Assembly (NCBI RefSeq): GCF_000420765.1
Contig: NZ_ATVO01000006.1
Coordinates: 62,001 to 126,000 of the forward strand
Direction: 5' to 3'
From: Sandarakinorhabdus limnophila DSM 17366
GTDB taxonomy: Bacteria > Pseudomonadota > Alphaproteobacteria > Sphingomonadales > Sphingomonadaceae
Length of the DNA: 64,000 bases
The notes under the pieces were generated by a model that was not told the DNA's origin, ran no database searches, and was given only the letters and a program-made list of their open reading frames with translations. The position numbers and the translations under genes were made by a program. Positions within the stretch are counted from its first letter, which is position 1, and every line of letters starts with the position of its first letter. Of the stretch, positions 25,970 to 33,839 are shown in pieces.

Positions 25970-26980
25970 CTATCGGGCGACAAACACCGATTTGGGCAGC
26001 ACGACATGCACGCCCTTGTTGCGGTCCACCAGTTCGGTGATCTCCACGTCGCCCGAAACGCTGATCAGCATATAGGCATCATCACGGCTCATGCCTTTGG
26101 CGGTCACCAGGAAATCGATCATGTTGCGCACCGCCTTGCGGGTGGCGTTGCTCAGATCATCATCGAAACCCATCGCGATATAGGCGGTGGGCGTTTCAGC
26201 GCGCGGATAAGGGGTGGCGGTCTTCTTGTGCAGGATGAATTCGAACGTGCCGATCAGCGAGGTTTCCAGCGCCGTGATCGTCACTTCGCCATTGCCCTGC
26301 GCGGCATGGCCATCGCCGGCCTGGAACAATGCGCCGGGCACATAGACCGGCAGGAACAAGGTAGTGCCGGCGACCAGCAACTTATCATCCATATTGCCGC
26401 CGTTGATGCCGGGCGGGGCGGAGTCCACCCGGCCGAAGGTGGCGGGCGGCGCCACACCCATGCTGCCAAAGAACGGCGCCAGCTTCACCTCGATACCCGG
26501 GCCGAATTTGCCGACCATGCGCTCGCGGTCCAGGGGCACGATCTTGATGCGGGAATAAGGGAAATCGTCGGTGAGGAAACCGGCGCCGTACCGGAACGAC
26601 GTGTAGCTGTAGGGGATGGCCAGATCGATCTTCCTGATCCGCACTTCCAGCGTGTCGCCGGGTTCGGCGCCTTCGATGGCGATCGGCCCGGTGAGGATAT
26701 GCCCGCCGGGCCCGCGCGCGGAGAGCGGCACGCCGTCGAACACGGCGCGCAATTCCGGTTCGATATCGTGCGGTGCAACCCCGGCCCGTTCCAGGCCAAT
26801 GGGGCTGTTGGTGAGCAGCGTGTGCATCACCACCGTGTCACCCGATCTGATGGTCAGCACCGGCTTGTTGGCGGCATCATAATGGCCCCACGCCACGGTT
26901 TGCGGGGTGGGCTTCAAATGGTGGGTGGCGGCAAAAGCGGGGCCGGCAAGCACGAGAGCGGCGAGAAGAGGCAGGCGCAT
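25970..26980 (-). CDS. Acetamidase/formamidase family protein, exported
   Basis: A 336-residue member of the FmdA/AmdA family, which hydrolyses formamide, acetamide or related amides to ammonia and the acid. Landmarks are the TVAWGHYDAANKP and IRSGDTVVMHTL N-terminal part, GHILTGPIAIEGAEPGDTLEVRI (the family's conserved GP-I-x-V-x-GAxPGD region), PPGINGGNMDDKLL and GDGHAAQGNGEVTITALE. A signal peptide (LLAALVLAGPAFA-AT) indicates a periplasmic form, which is usual for this subgroup. The start at 26980 (MRLPLL) is chosen because the signal peptide begins there. A run of leftward genes, ArsC-like and EVE, precedes it. Confidence 0.87.
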   Translation of the reverse strand: MRLPLLAALVLAGPAFAATHHLKPTPQTVAWGHYDAANKPVLTIRSGDTVVMHTLLTNSPIGLERAGVAPHDIEPELRAVFDGVPLSARGPGGHILTGPIAIEGAEPGDTLEVRIRKIDLAIPYSYTSFRYGAGFLTDDFPYSRIKIVPLDRERMVGKFGPGIEVKLAPFFGSMGVAPPATFGRVDSAPPGINGGNMDDKLLVAGTTLFLPVYVPGALFQAGDGHAAQGNGEVTITALETSLIGTFEFILHKKTATPYPRAETPTAYIAMGFDDDLSNATRKAVRNMIDFLVTAKGMSRDDAYMLISVSGDVEITELVDRNKGVHVVLPKSVFVAR

Positions 26981-27053
26981 GGCGGTTTCCTTTGGCAGAC
27001 CGCGCCACCCTTGCCCGCCGCGCCGCGCCGCGCAAGCGGGCAAACGGACTGGC

Positions 27054-27461
27054 TCAGGCGCCGGCCATCTCCATCACCACGTCCCACTCATCATCGCTGA
27101 TCGGCACAACGGAAAGACGGAACTGGCGGAACATCGCCATGCCGGCCAGCCGCGGTTCAGCCTTCATTTCGGCGAGCGTGATGGGGCGCGGCATCGGCGC
27201 TTTCGGGCCGACCAGCACGGCCGGGAAACGGCCCTTGGGGTCGCTGGGATCGATGAAATGCTCGCCCACCACCTGCGCGATGCCAACGATGCACAGGCCT
27301 TCGTTCGAATGGTAGAAGAACAGCTCGTCGCCGATCTTCATAGACCTGAGGTAGATCGCGGCCTGATTGTTGCGCACGCCGTCCCACGCGGTCTGGCCGT
27401 CCTTGTTCAGCTGGTCCCAGCTGTATTTGAACGGTTCGGATTTCACCAGCCAGCGCGCCAT
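27054..27461 (-). CDS. EVE domain-containing protein
   Basis: A 135-residue single-domain protein. The N-terminus MARWLVKSEPFKYSWDQL and the TAWDGVRNNQAAIYLRSM segment are the conserved core of EVE/PUA-like domains (thymocyte nuclear protein 1 family), which bind modified bases. IGDELFFYHSNE and ADPKxR-type PSDPKGRFPAV complete the fold. The family recognises modified cytosines or acts in RNA modification reading; no partner restriction endonuclease is present here. The ATG at 27461 overlaps nothing but follows the ArsC-like gene by one base. Confidence 0.9.
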   Translation of the reverse strand: MARWLVKSEPFKYSWDQLNKDGQTAWDGVRNNQAAIYLRSMKIGDELFFYHSNEGLCIVGIAQVVGEHFIDPSDPKGRFPAVLVGPKAPMPRPITLAEMKAEPRLAGMAMFRQFRLSVVPISDDEWDVVMEMAGA

Positions 27462-27462
27462 C

Positions 27463-27813
27463 TCACTTCTCCAAAACGGCGGACCAGGCATCCGGCTTGA
27501 ATCCGATCAGGGCAACGCCCTCCCCTTCAACGATCGGCCGCTTGATCATAGACGGATTGGCCAGCATCAGCGCCATCGCCTTGCCCGCATCCAGACCCTG
27601 CTTGTCCGCATCGGGCAGCGCTTTGAACGTGGTGCCGGCACGGTTGAGCACCGCTTCCCACCCCCAGCGCGCCACCCAGCGGGCGAGCGCATCGGAAGGC
27701 ACGCCGGCCTTTTTGTAATCATGAAAATCATGCGCCACGCCGGCAGCCGTCAGGAAGGTGCGCGCCTTCTTCACCGTGTCGCAGTTCGGAATGCCGTACA
27801 GTTGCAGCGCCAT
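27463..27813 (-). CDS. ArsC/Spx-family reductase-like protein (YffB type)
   Basis: A 116-residue thioredoxin-fold protein. LYGIPNCDTVKKARTFL carries the single active-site cysteine (Cys11) in the N-C-D-T-x-K-K-A context typical of YffB, rather than the CxxS of true arsenate reductases. KRPIVEGEGVALIGF is the family's C-terminal signature. YffB-like proteins bind glutathione; their substrate is uncertain, and no arsenic-resistance genes are near. The ATG at 27813 is chosen because the longer frame is Arg/Ser-rich and unconserved. Confidence 0.87.
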   Translation of the reverse strand: MALQLYGIPNCDTVKKARTFLTAAGVAHDFHDYKKAGVPSDALARWVARWGWEAVLNRAGTTFKALPDADKQGLDAGKAMALMLANPSMIKRPIVEGEGVALIGFKPDAWSAVLEK

Positions 27814-27970
27814 CGCCCGCCTCCTTTGCCCGGCGCCTCCATGCCAAGTCACAGGCCCGCTGCCAAGCCGGCGCGCATCAGGTCGCAGGCGTTGGGTGGA
27901 TTCCGAAGCTGTCAATCAATCAGGGAACTGATGATCATATTGGCTGTGATAGGCTTCGCAAGGAACGGAT

Positions 27971-28051
27971 ATGGGTAAAAGTCTCCTGCTGTTGCTGTTC
28001 GGTGTGCCAATACCGATCATCATCATCCTGTATTTCGTGTTTTTCCGTTGA
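27971..28051 (+). CDS. 26-residue hydrophobic membrane peptide
   Basis: A tiny gene: ATG GGT AAA, then almost only Leu, Ile, Val and Phe around a Gly-Val-Pro-Ile-Pro turn, ending in Phe-Phe-Arg before TGA. AAGGAACGG precedes the ATG at a proper distance. It would form one transmembrane helix. Similar ultra-short GxPIPIIII-type peptides occur in alphaproteobacteria but are mostly unannotated; that is recollection, not a search result. The frame continues open for another 70 codons beyond the TGA, which is described separately. Confidence 0.6.
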   Translation: MGKSLLLLLFGVPIPIIIILYFVFFR

Positions 28052-28264
28052 GAAGAAATCGCTCACCATGTCGGCGAAGAAGAACGCGCCCGGGTTGGAC
28101 TGTTTGCGCAGGCCAAGAAGGGCGGCCTTGATCTCGCTGCGTTGGGTGCGCAGATGGCGGTGGAAAAGACCCGCCTGACCGCCGATTACAAGGCCAATGG
28201 CCTGCCCATGCCGGATGCCACCACATTGTTTGCCACCAGCATCGGCCAGCTCCAGCCGGCCTGA
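28052..28264 (+). other. Open frame downstream of an in-frame TGA, coding-like but without a good start
   Basis: Directly after the stop of the 26-residue peptide the same frame stays open for 70 codons, with GC-rich third positions like the neighbouring genes, and reads as a normal soluble sequence (EEERARVGLF, GGLDLAALGAQMAVEK, ending SIGQLQPA). The first usual starts inside it are the TTG at 28142 and the ATG at 28154, which would give only about 40 and 36 residues. It is either the C-terminal part of a 97-codon gene broken by one opal codon, a read-through product, or a separate gene with a damaged start. Confidence 0.4.
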
Positions 28265-28326
28265 ACGAAACGCATGCGACACGCCGCCCGGCGCAAACCC
28301 GGAACAAAGCGGCTACACCGGCGCGC

Positions 28327-29832
28327 ATGTAGATTGTCTGGTTCAAGCGCGACCTGCGGGTGCATGATCATGCGCCGCTCGCCGCTGCCTGCGCCAGCGG
28401 GCGGGCGGTGCTGCCGCTGTATATCGTCGAGCCGGAATTGTGGGCGCAGCCCGATGCCAGCGGGCGGCAGTTCGCGTTTCTCGTTGAAAGCTTGACCGAT
28501 CTGGACCGCAGCCTCGCCGCCCGCAGTGGCCGGCTGGTGGTGCGGGTGGGTGATGCCGTGCAGATCCTGCACGATCTGCATGCAGCGCACGGCATTTCCG
28601 GCATCCACGCCCATCAGGAAACCGGCAATCTGTGGAGCTTTGCGCGCGACAAGGCGGTGCGGCGCTGGGCACGGGGTGCCGGCGTGCCCATGCATGAAGC
28701 GCAGCAGCACGGCGTGTGGCGGGTGCTGAACAACCGCAACGGTTGGGCGGCGCGGTGGGAGGCGATGATGCGTGAACCCCGACTGCCGGCACCGCAGGCG
28801 ATCCCTATGGCCGATGTCGCCAGCGAGACCTTGCCGGAAGCGGCAGCGCTTGGCCTGGCGCCAGACCCCTGCCCCGGCCGCCAGCGCGGCGGGCGGCGCG
28901 CGGGACTGGCCTTGCTGAGGAGCTTTCTGAGCGAACGCGGCCGGCCGTATCGGGCGGCCATGTCTGCGCCCGACAGCGGGGCGGATCATTGTTCTCGCCT
29001 GTCACCCCATCTGGCGCTGGGCGCGCTTTCGATGCGCGAAGTGCTGCACGCCGCCGCCGCCGCACGGCTCCGTTTGAAAGACGCTGGCGACACGCGCTTC
29101 ACGGGTTCCATCGACAGTTTCATCAGCCGGCTGCACTGGCATTGCCACTTCATCCAGAAACTGGAAGACGCGCCGTGGCTGGAACAGCACTGCCTGCACC
29201 CGGCCTATGCCGCCCTGCCCGCCCATGATGCCGCGCAGCTGGCGGCGTGGGCGGAGGGGCGCACCGGCTGGCCGTTCGTCGATGCCTGCATGCGCAGCCT
29301 TGCTGCCACCGGCTGGCTGAATTTCCGGATGCGGGCGATGGTGATGGCGGTGGCGAGCTATCACCTGCGGCTGGATTGGCGGCACAGCGGCGCGGCGCTG
29401 GCGCGGCTGTTCACCGATTATGAGCCGGGCATCCATTGGCCGCAGGTGCAGATGCAATCAGGCACCACAGGCACCAATATCCCGCGCATCTATAACCCGG
29501 TGAAACAGGGCCATGATCAGGATCCAGATGGGGACTTCATCCGGCGCTGGCTTCCGGAACTCGCGCACTTGCCGACGCCCCTTGTGCACGAGCCTTGGCT
29601 GGCCCCAGACGATAGGGTGATGCGCCCCGCATACCCTGCGCCGCTGGTTGATCATGAACAGGCGGCGCGCGATGCCAAGGCCGCCATCACCGCCATCCGC
29701 CGCGATCCCGCGCACGGGGGCCCGGCCCGCGCCATCGTGGCCAAACACGGCAGCCGCAGGGCCGGCTTGCCAGACACCGCCCGCCGCCGCAAAACTGCAG
29801 CCGTGAACAACCAGGGCCAACTTGATCTGTGA
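28327..29832 (+). pseudogene. Second photolyase/cryptochrome-family gene with TAG as second codon
   Basis: The family start would be ATG at 28327 followed by I-V-W-F-K-R-D-L-R, but codon 2 (28330-28332) is TAG, where homologues usually have CAG or a similar sense codon. The remaining ~499 codons are intact: antenna domain (PLYIVEPELW), an FAD domain with CSRLSPHLALGALS, a GWPFVDACMRSLAATGWLNFRMR segment, and a QMQSGTTGTNIPRIYNP region. The first ordinary downstream start is GTG at 28360, which loses the first beta-strand; ATT at 28333 is a rare alternative. So the gene is either newly inactivated or started in an unusual way. The final TGA overlaps the greB start. Confidence 0.7.
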
Positions 29833-30323
29833 CCACAGAGGGCAACCCGATCACGCCCGCCGGCATGGCGGCCCTGCGCGCCCGTTACGAGCAATTGCTC
29901 CACACGGACCGGCCCGCCATTGTGGAGGTGGTGCGTTGGGCCGCTGGCAATGGCGATCGCAGCGAGAACGGCGATTATATCTATGGCCGCAAGAAGCTGC
30001 GTGAGATTGACCGGGAGCTGGGCCATCTCGCCAAGCGCATGGCGGCCGCCCGGGTGGTCGATCCCGCCCGCCAGACCGAGCGGGATCGCGTGCTGTTCGG
30101 CTGCACGGTGGAGATCGCCGATGACGACGACAATCGCCGCACGCTCACGCTGGTGGGCGATGACGAGCAGGATGCAGGCCTTGGCCTGATTGGCTGGAGC
30201 GCCCCCATCGTGCGCGCACTGCGGGGTGCACGCGTGGGTGATGTGCGCAGCGTTCGGTTGCCCGGCGGCGAGAAGAACTGGGAAGTGCTGGCTATCCTGT
30301 GGCCAGCTGGACATCCCGGCTGA
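29829..30323 (+). CDS. greB: Transcription elongation factor GreB
   Basis: A 164-residue cleavage factor that rescues backtracked RNA polymerase. The N-terminal coiled coil starts NPITPAGMAALRARYEQLL and its tip carries the acidic GDRSENGDYIYGRKKLREID segment, the GreB-type sequence (GreA has a different tip). The FKBP-like C-terminal domain contains the FGCTVEI and GLIGWSAPIVRAL segments. The start is a GTG at 29829 that overlaps the photolyase stop (GTGA), so translation of greB may depend on ribosomes finishing the damaged photolyase frame. Length is normal. Confidence 0.93.
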   Translation: MTTEGNPITPAGMAALRARYEQLLHTDRPAIVEVVRWAAGNGDRSENGDYIYGRKKLREIDRELGHLAKRMAAARVVDPARQTERDRVLFGCTVEIADDDDNRRTLTLVGDDEQDAGLGLIGWSAPIVRALRGARVGDVRSVRLPGGEKNWEVLAILWPAGHPG

Positions 30324-30356
30324 CCATCTCCCCTGCCATCTCAGCCGCCGCAACCG

Positions 30357-31028
30357 TCATCGGCCGGGACGACTGATCACGGCAGAGTTCAGAATGGCCC
30401 CGAGTTGCGCTTCGTCAAACCCAAGACCGGTCAGAACAGACGTGGCGCAATCGCGAGGAACGCCATAGCCACCCTTGAGCACCGATATCTCGACATCCAC
30501 GCCATGAGCCCTGAACAGGTTGCGCAAGCGGCAGACGTAGACTTTGACGATCTGCGGTGACTCGGTTCCCAGCGCCTTACGGAAATCATCGTTTGAAACG
30601 ATCCGGCCGTGATTGGCGAGCAGCGTGGTCAAGACCACCAGCGGTGCCATGCTGAGATCCGGCAGCCGTGATTTGAAAATCTGCAAGAGATCGACGTCGA
30701 AATCCATGTGCTCGTAACGACGCCATGTCCGCTTGTCGCTCTTGTCGGATTTGCCCGACGGCGAGCGCGCACGCCAATCCGTGCCGGTCTCGTCATGCGG
30801 TTCCTGCGCGTCCCTCATCGCCTGAGTTGGCCACAGGAGCTCGCCGTTTGCTGGCGTTTCGCGGGCCTGTGCCACAAGGGCGCGACAGGTCCGGAGCAAC
30901 GTTTCAGCTTGCAGGATCATCGATTGCAGCGCGCCAGCCGGATCGGCGAAATCAATCACTTCGACGGCCCGGCGTTCGGGAATGGCAGTCCGCACGCCAT
31001 CCAACATGCTATCTACCTTCTCCGTCAT
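30357..31028 (-). CDS. Orphan winged-helix (OmpR-type) transcriptional regulator
   Basis: A 223-residue protein. The N-terminal ~110 residues are unassigned and include a helical stretch (QSMILQAETLLRTCRALVAQA) and a basic Ser/Lys linker (SGKSDKSDKRTW); there is no receiver domain. Residues ~120-200 match the OmpR C-terminal winged helix: LSMAPLVVLTTLLANHGRIV, VSNDDFRKALG, the recognition helix VKVYVCRLRNLFRAHG and the wing ISVLKGGYGV. It is therefore a DNA-binding protein without an evident phospho-input. It opens the low-GC accessory stretch. Its ATG overlaps by 4 bases the stop of an unrecognised 96-codon open frame (31025-31315, minus strand). Confidence 0.75.
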   Translation of the reverse strand: MTEKVDSMLDGVRTAIPERRAVEVIDFADPAGALQSMILQAETLLRTCRALVAQARETPANGELLWPTQAMRDAQEPHDETGTDWRARSPSGKSDKSDKRTWRRYEHMDFDVDLLQIFKSRLPDLSMAPLVVLTTLLANHGRIVSNDDFRKALGTESPQIVKVYVCRLRNLFRAHGVDVEISVLKGGYGVPRDCATSVLTGLGFDEAQLGAILNSAVISRPGR

Positions 31029-31500
31029 ACCGTTATCCTTGTCGCCTGGCGCGGTGCGGCAGGCTGCTGTTGATGTTGAACGCGACTGACCAAAGCCCTT
31101 ATGGCGACACCCGATTTGGACGGCTCGCCATGACCCGAGAATAGGATGTTAAGTTCATCAAATTGCCGCCAACCCCGTTCACGATGATTGACCTCACGAC
31201 AAGCATCATTACTTCCGATACCGGAACATTTACGTTTGTGTGCGCCGGCGCAATTCAACAAGCCAATCAGGCACGAGACGGCTTTATATGCTCCAATAAT
31301 CCTATCCTGCTTCACTCGGATGCAGGATTTTCATCGTGAACTGAAAGATACGCAGATAAAAGGCGGATATTGATTATGATCCGAAATGAATAAATTATTC
31401 ATTTCCTCAAACCTCTATCATCTATCCGCACCAGAGCTGCTCATTGAAATATATTGTAACTTTTTTCCAATGAAAAATATTGATTCATTAGAATTATTTT
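31029..31500. other. Low-GC gap; possible coupled small ORF and a 23-bp palindrome
   Basis: No recognisable gene. A minus-strand open frame (31025-31315, 96 codons) ends in an ATGA overlap with the winged-helix regulator but has no conserved features, so it may be chance or a degraded gene. A plus-strand frame at 31386-31592 (68 codons, rich in Phe/Ile/Asn) overlaps the next gene antisense and is probably not coding. GC content drops sharply from about 31340 on. The perfect palindrome at 31383-31405 is listed separately. Confidence 0.4.
31383..31405. repeat. Perfect 23-bp palindrome (11-bp arms)
   Basis: GAAATGAATAA and TTATTCATTTC flank a single central base. The AT-rich, symmetric form suits a dimeric regulator's operator or a small hairpin. 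It has no T-run typical of a terminator on either side. Confidence 0.5.
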
Positions 31501-31818
31501 TCATAAATATTCAACAAGCTCGGCTTTTTCTGATGATCGCTGAGAATGCTCACGATTATTTTTCATTTCATCATCAATGTTTTTCGCCCTGAGCAATCGC
31601 GATATGAACAAAACCCCCAATTTATCTCGATCGTAGCCAGTGGTTTTTTCATTTGTCGCATAATGTTGCAACGCAATCTGGGTGACGAGCAAAGACACGA
31701 GCCAAACGGGCACAAGAATTACCCATAAGGACATATCCGACAACAGCAGGACCGCCAGGATCGCTACCGCGGCCATGGCGAACACCCTATTGGCTTGTCG
31801 TTCCCGTTGTTTGCGCAT
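31501..31818 (-). CDS. Small two-helix membrane protein of unknown function
   Basis: A 105-residue protein with a basic N-terminus (MRKQRERQANR), two adjacent hydrophobic helices (VFAMAAVAILAVLLL and WVILVPVWLVSLLVTQIAL) and a charged cytoplasmic tail (ATNEKTTGYDRDKLG, EMKNNREHSQRSSEK). AGAGG lies upstream of the ATG at a proper distance, which supports the start. The tail is unusually rich in Asn, Glu and Ser compared with genes outside this low-GC stretch, suggesting foreign origin. No family recognised. Confidence 0.6.
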   Translation of the reverse strand: MRKQRERQANRVFAMAAVAILAVLLLSDMSLWVILVPVWLVSLLVTQIALQHYATNEKTTGYDRDKLGVLFISRLLRAKNIDDEMKNNREHSQRSSEKAELVEYL

Positions 31819-32190
31819 CGAATTAACCTCTGTGTGCGGAGTTATCGCAGTTTTTTAGCCGGGTCGGCAAAACGCTTCACATCCACAAGCGAACGAATTT
31901 GTTTGATCAGGCAGCATGATCGCGGGGCTCCCCGTCTCTGCCGCCCACGGTCCGCCAGGCGCAAACTTTCACCGCTACCGTTGGATTTGGCGCGCCTGAT
32001 TGGCCCCGCCTTCCCCGCCGACGCCATTCTCGAACAGATCATCGTGGCAGTGATGGCCGATTGAACCCTGTCGGCGGGTGGGAGGAGGCTTCGCTGATCG
32101 CGCGCTAAGCTCTTGATCTCGAAGTCAGGATATCGGCAGCGCACGGCCTGACGGCCAGCCAGGTTTTGCGGGCCGCCCTTCCTCGGCCGC
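31819..32190. other. Intergenic stretch without a recognisable gene
   Basis: GC rises again between about 31920 and 32190. Short open frames exist on both strands, such as a plus-strand tail reading LDLARLIGPAFPADAILEQ before a TGA near 32062, which may be the 3' remnant of a lost gene. None has a start, ribosome site and recognisable family together. Confidence 0.3.
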
Positions 32191-32397
32191 TCAGCCCAGA
32201 ATGAATTCGGCAATATCGGCCTTGTCCGCGAACCCCATCCTCCGCACCCGTTTGTCGACAGCGTCCGCGATGACTGTGATGAGGCGCAAACTGCTCAACC
32301 CGTTAAGCAATGTATAAGATCCGCGATTGGACAGATCGCTTACGCTCATCGCCTGTTTTATGCTGAGCGAACCCGTTTTATTGATGAGCAACAGCAA
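32191..32397 (-). pseudogene. Broken MarR-like winged-helix regulator, C-terminal part
   Basis: Sixty-eight codons starting at best from TTG. The sequence LSIKQAMSVSDLSNRGSYTLL followed by LSSLRLI and DAVDKRVRRMGF matches a winged helix: helix-turn-helix, then the D-x-x-D-x-R-x wing of MarR-type proteins. It aligns by eye with the C-terminal domain of the receiver-regulator 0.8 kb away. A TGA five codons before the TTG cuts the frame; upstream, another frame reads MDSRWAGRILT up to the same point, so a frameshift is likely. Ribosome site absent. Confidence 0.4.
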
Positions 32398-32984
32398 TTT
32401 GGCGTCAAGTCAAAATGCGCCCAGCCCAACGCGAGTCCATGACGTGTCGTTCCATATCAAGCGAATGCATGATGAAAATGTCAGATGATGGCTGCGCATC
32501 ATCTGTTTTTTAAGGATCTTTTTCAGCAGACCAGTGGCCCGTGGTGAACAGAGTAACTTATGAACAATATGGTATTTATACTGATATCCATTAAGAATTT
32601 CACAAGTTCATGGGCTTCTGGGTGAACCACGCAGTCATTCGGTTTAAACAGGGTTCGCTTCTGGATGTGATAGTCTTGGCGATGAAGCGCGATTCCGATG
32701 CGGCGAGGTAAACCACACCGTTTGGAGACGGTCCGGTCATCGAAACGTTCATGAATGAGACGCCCTCTCAACACGATCTGTAACCAACAAACTGTGAGTG
32801 GCACGGAAAGCCGCAAAATGCTGGCCTGTTTTGCCACAGGATCGGCGACAATCAGCAACGATGGACATGGGTTTATACGCTGCTGGCAGCCGCGTGTGCG
32901 CATGGCCTTGCGCAAAGGCTGCTTCAGCGATGCCGTGACAGGCCTTGTCGCACGCGGTCGGGCGGCACAATGGCCCGTTTGCGT
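32398..32984. other. Gap holding a plus-strand terminator and an unassigned minus-strand frame
   Basis: The minus-strand frame at 32523-32915 (130 codons) has no known motif. Its C-terminal half (HELVKFLMDIS) has plausible composition, but the N-terminal half is Arg/Cys-rich with no ribosome site, so I do not call it a gene. The hairpin at 32482-32511 is a textbook terminator on the plus strand, although no plus-strand gene precedes it. Confidence 0.35.
32482..32511 (+). terminator. Rho-independent terminator without an assigned gene
   Basis: CAGATGATG (32482-32490) and CATCATCTG (32497-32505) form a perfect 9-bp stem around six bases, followed at once by TTTTTT. The T-run is on the plus strand, so it should end a rightward transcript. 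No protein-coding gene lies upstream on that strand, which hints at a small RNA between roughly 32.2 and 32.5 kb. Confidence 0.65.
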
Positions 32985-33839
32985 TTACAGGTCTGCCAGA
33001 TCGGCAATATAGCTCTTGAGCGCCCGTTCGACGGTTGGCTCGATGGCCAGGAAATGGCGCCGGCCATCACTTTCATCCGGGACACGCATCAACACGCCAT
33101 CGTCCACCATGCGCGTGATCAAGCGCAGCGCAGTGGTGGTCGCCACCCCAGCGACAATGCAGGCGCTCGAAACGGCAACTTTGCGATCTTCCAGCGAGGC
33201 CAGAATCAGATCAAGCAGGATGTTCCAGGCCGGGTCGCCCAACGCCTTGCCGCCAATCGCCATCGCCCGGGTGGATTCTGCACGGATCAGCTTCCGGAGC
33301 AGGGCTGCGTCTGGATTGGTCCGCATGGACGCGGGGACATCCACCGGAGCCGCCGCATGACCAGCCTGATTCTGCAGCAGGCTGCCGAGCAGGCGGATTT
33401 CGCCGGTCAGGGTTGAAAGCTTGTCGTCCACGGACTCCGTGCGCGCGGCCTTCGCCCGCATCTCCCGGATCAACGCGAGCGGGACATCGAGGGCCGCCAT
33501 CGCAAACGGCTTGATCAGCAGGTCCACCGCCGACGCCCGCAGCGCCTCGATTGCCAGTTCCACCGTCGGATCGGCCGTTGTCAGGATGAAGCGCGGCCAC
33601 CCCTCACCCAGGGATGAAGGGCGCAACGCCACCATCTTCATCAGGGCAATCGCGCCGCCGCCGTTCAGGCCGCCATCAACGATCACTGTCGAAATGGCCG
33701 GATCGGCCAGTTCATCAGCAGCCTGCGCATAGGCGTGAGCGATCACAACCGCATATCCCAGATTTTCGAGGTGATTCTGGCACGCCTTCGCAAATGCGAA
33801 ATCGCTATCGGCGATCAGGATCTTGTGCGTTTGACCCAT
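32985..33839 (-). CDS. Response regulator with receiver and winged-helix output domains
   Basis: A 284-residue protein. The N-terminal receiver has the acidic pair in ILIADSDFAFAK, a phosphoacceptor aspartate in STVIVDGGLNGGG, the Thr/Ser switch in FILTTAD and the lysine in LLIKPFAM. After a linker helix, the C-terminal part (WNILLDLILASLEDRKVAV, ATTTALRLITRMVDDGVLMRV, DGRRHFLAI) is a MarR-like winged helix, a common output in sphingomonad receivers. No histidine kinase gene is near. The ATG at 33839 is chosen with AGAG upstream; an in-frame TTG two codons earlier is possible. The leader is very AT-rich and may hold its promoter. Confidence 0.78.
   Translation of the reverse strand: MGQTHKILIADSDFAFAKACQNHLENLGYAVVIAHAYAQAADELADPAISTVIVDGGLNGGGAIALMKMVALRPSSLGEGWPRFILTTADPTVELAIEALRASAVDLLIKPFAMAALDVPLALIREMRAKAARTESVDDKLSTLTGEIRLLGSLLQNQAGHAAAPVDVPASMRTNPDAALLRKLIRAESTRAMAIGGKALGDPAWNILLDLILASLEDRKVAVSSACIVAGVATTTALRLITRMVDDGVLMRVPDESDGRRHFLAIEPTVERALKSYIADLADL

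Noticed and set aside
27054-27461. EVE protein as part of a modified-base restriction (defence) system
   Set aside because: No endonuclease, McrBC-type GTPase or methyltransferase gene is adjacent; the neighbours are an ArsC-like protein and an amidase.
31386-31592. Plus-strand 68-codon frame starting inside the 23-bp palindrome
   Set aside because: It overlaps the better-supported small membrane-protein gene antisense, and its Phe/Ile/Asn-rich content follows from local AT-richness.
32523-32915. Minus-strand 130-codon frame in the low-GC gap as a gene
   Set aside because: No ribosome site, unlikely N-terminus and no recognisable motif; kept only as a remark on the gap.
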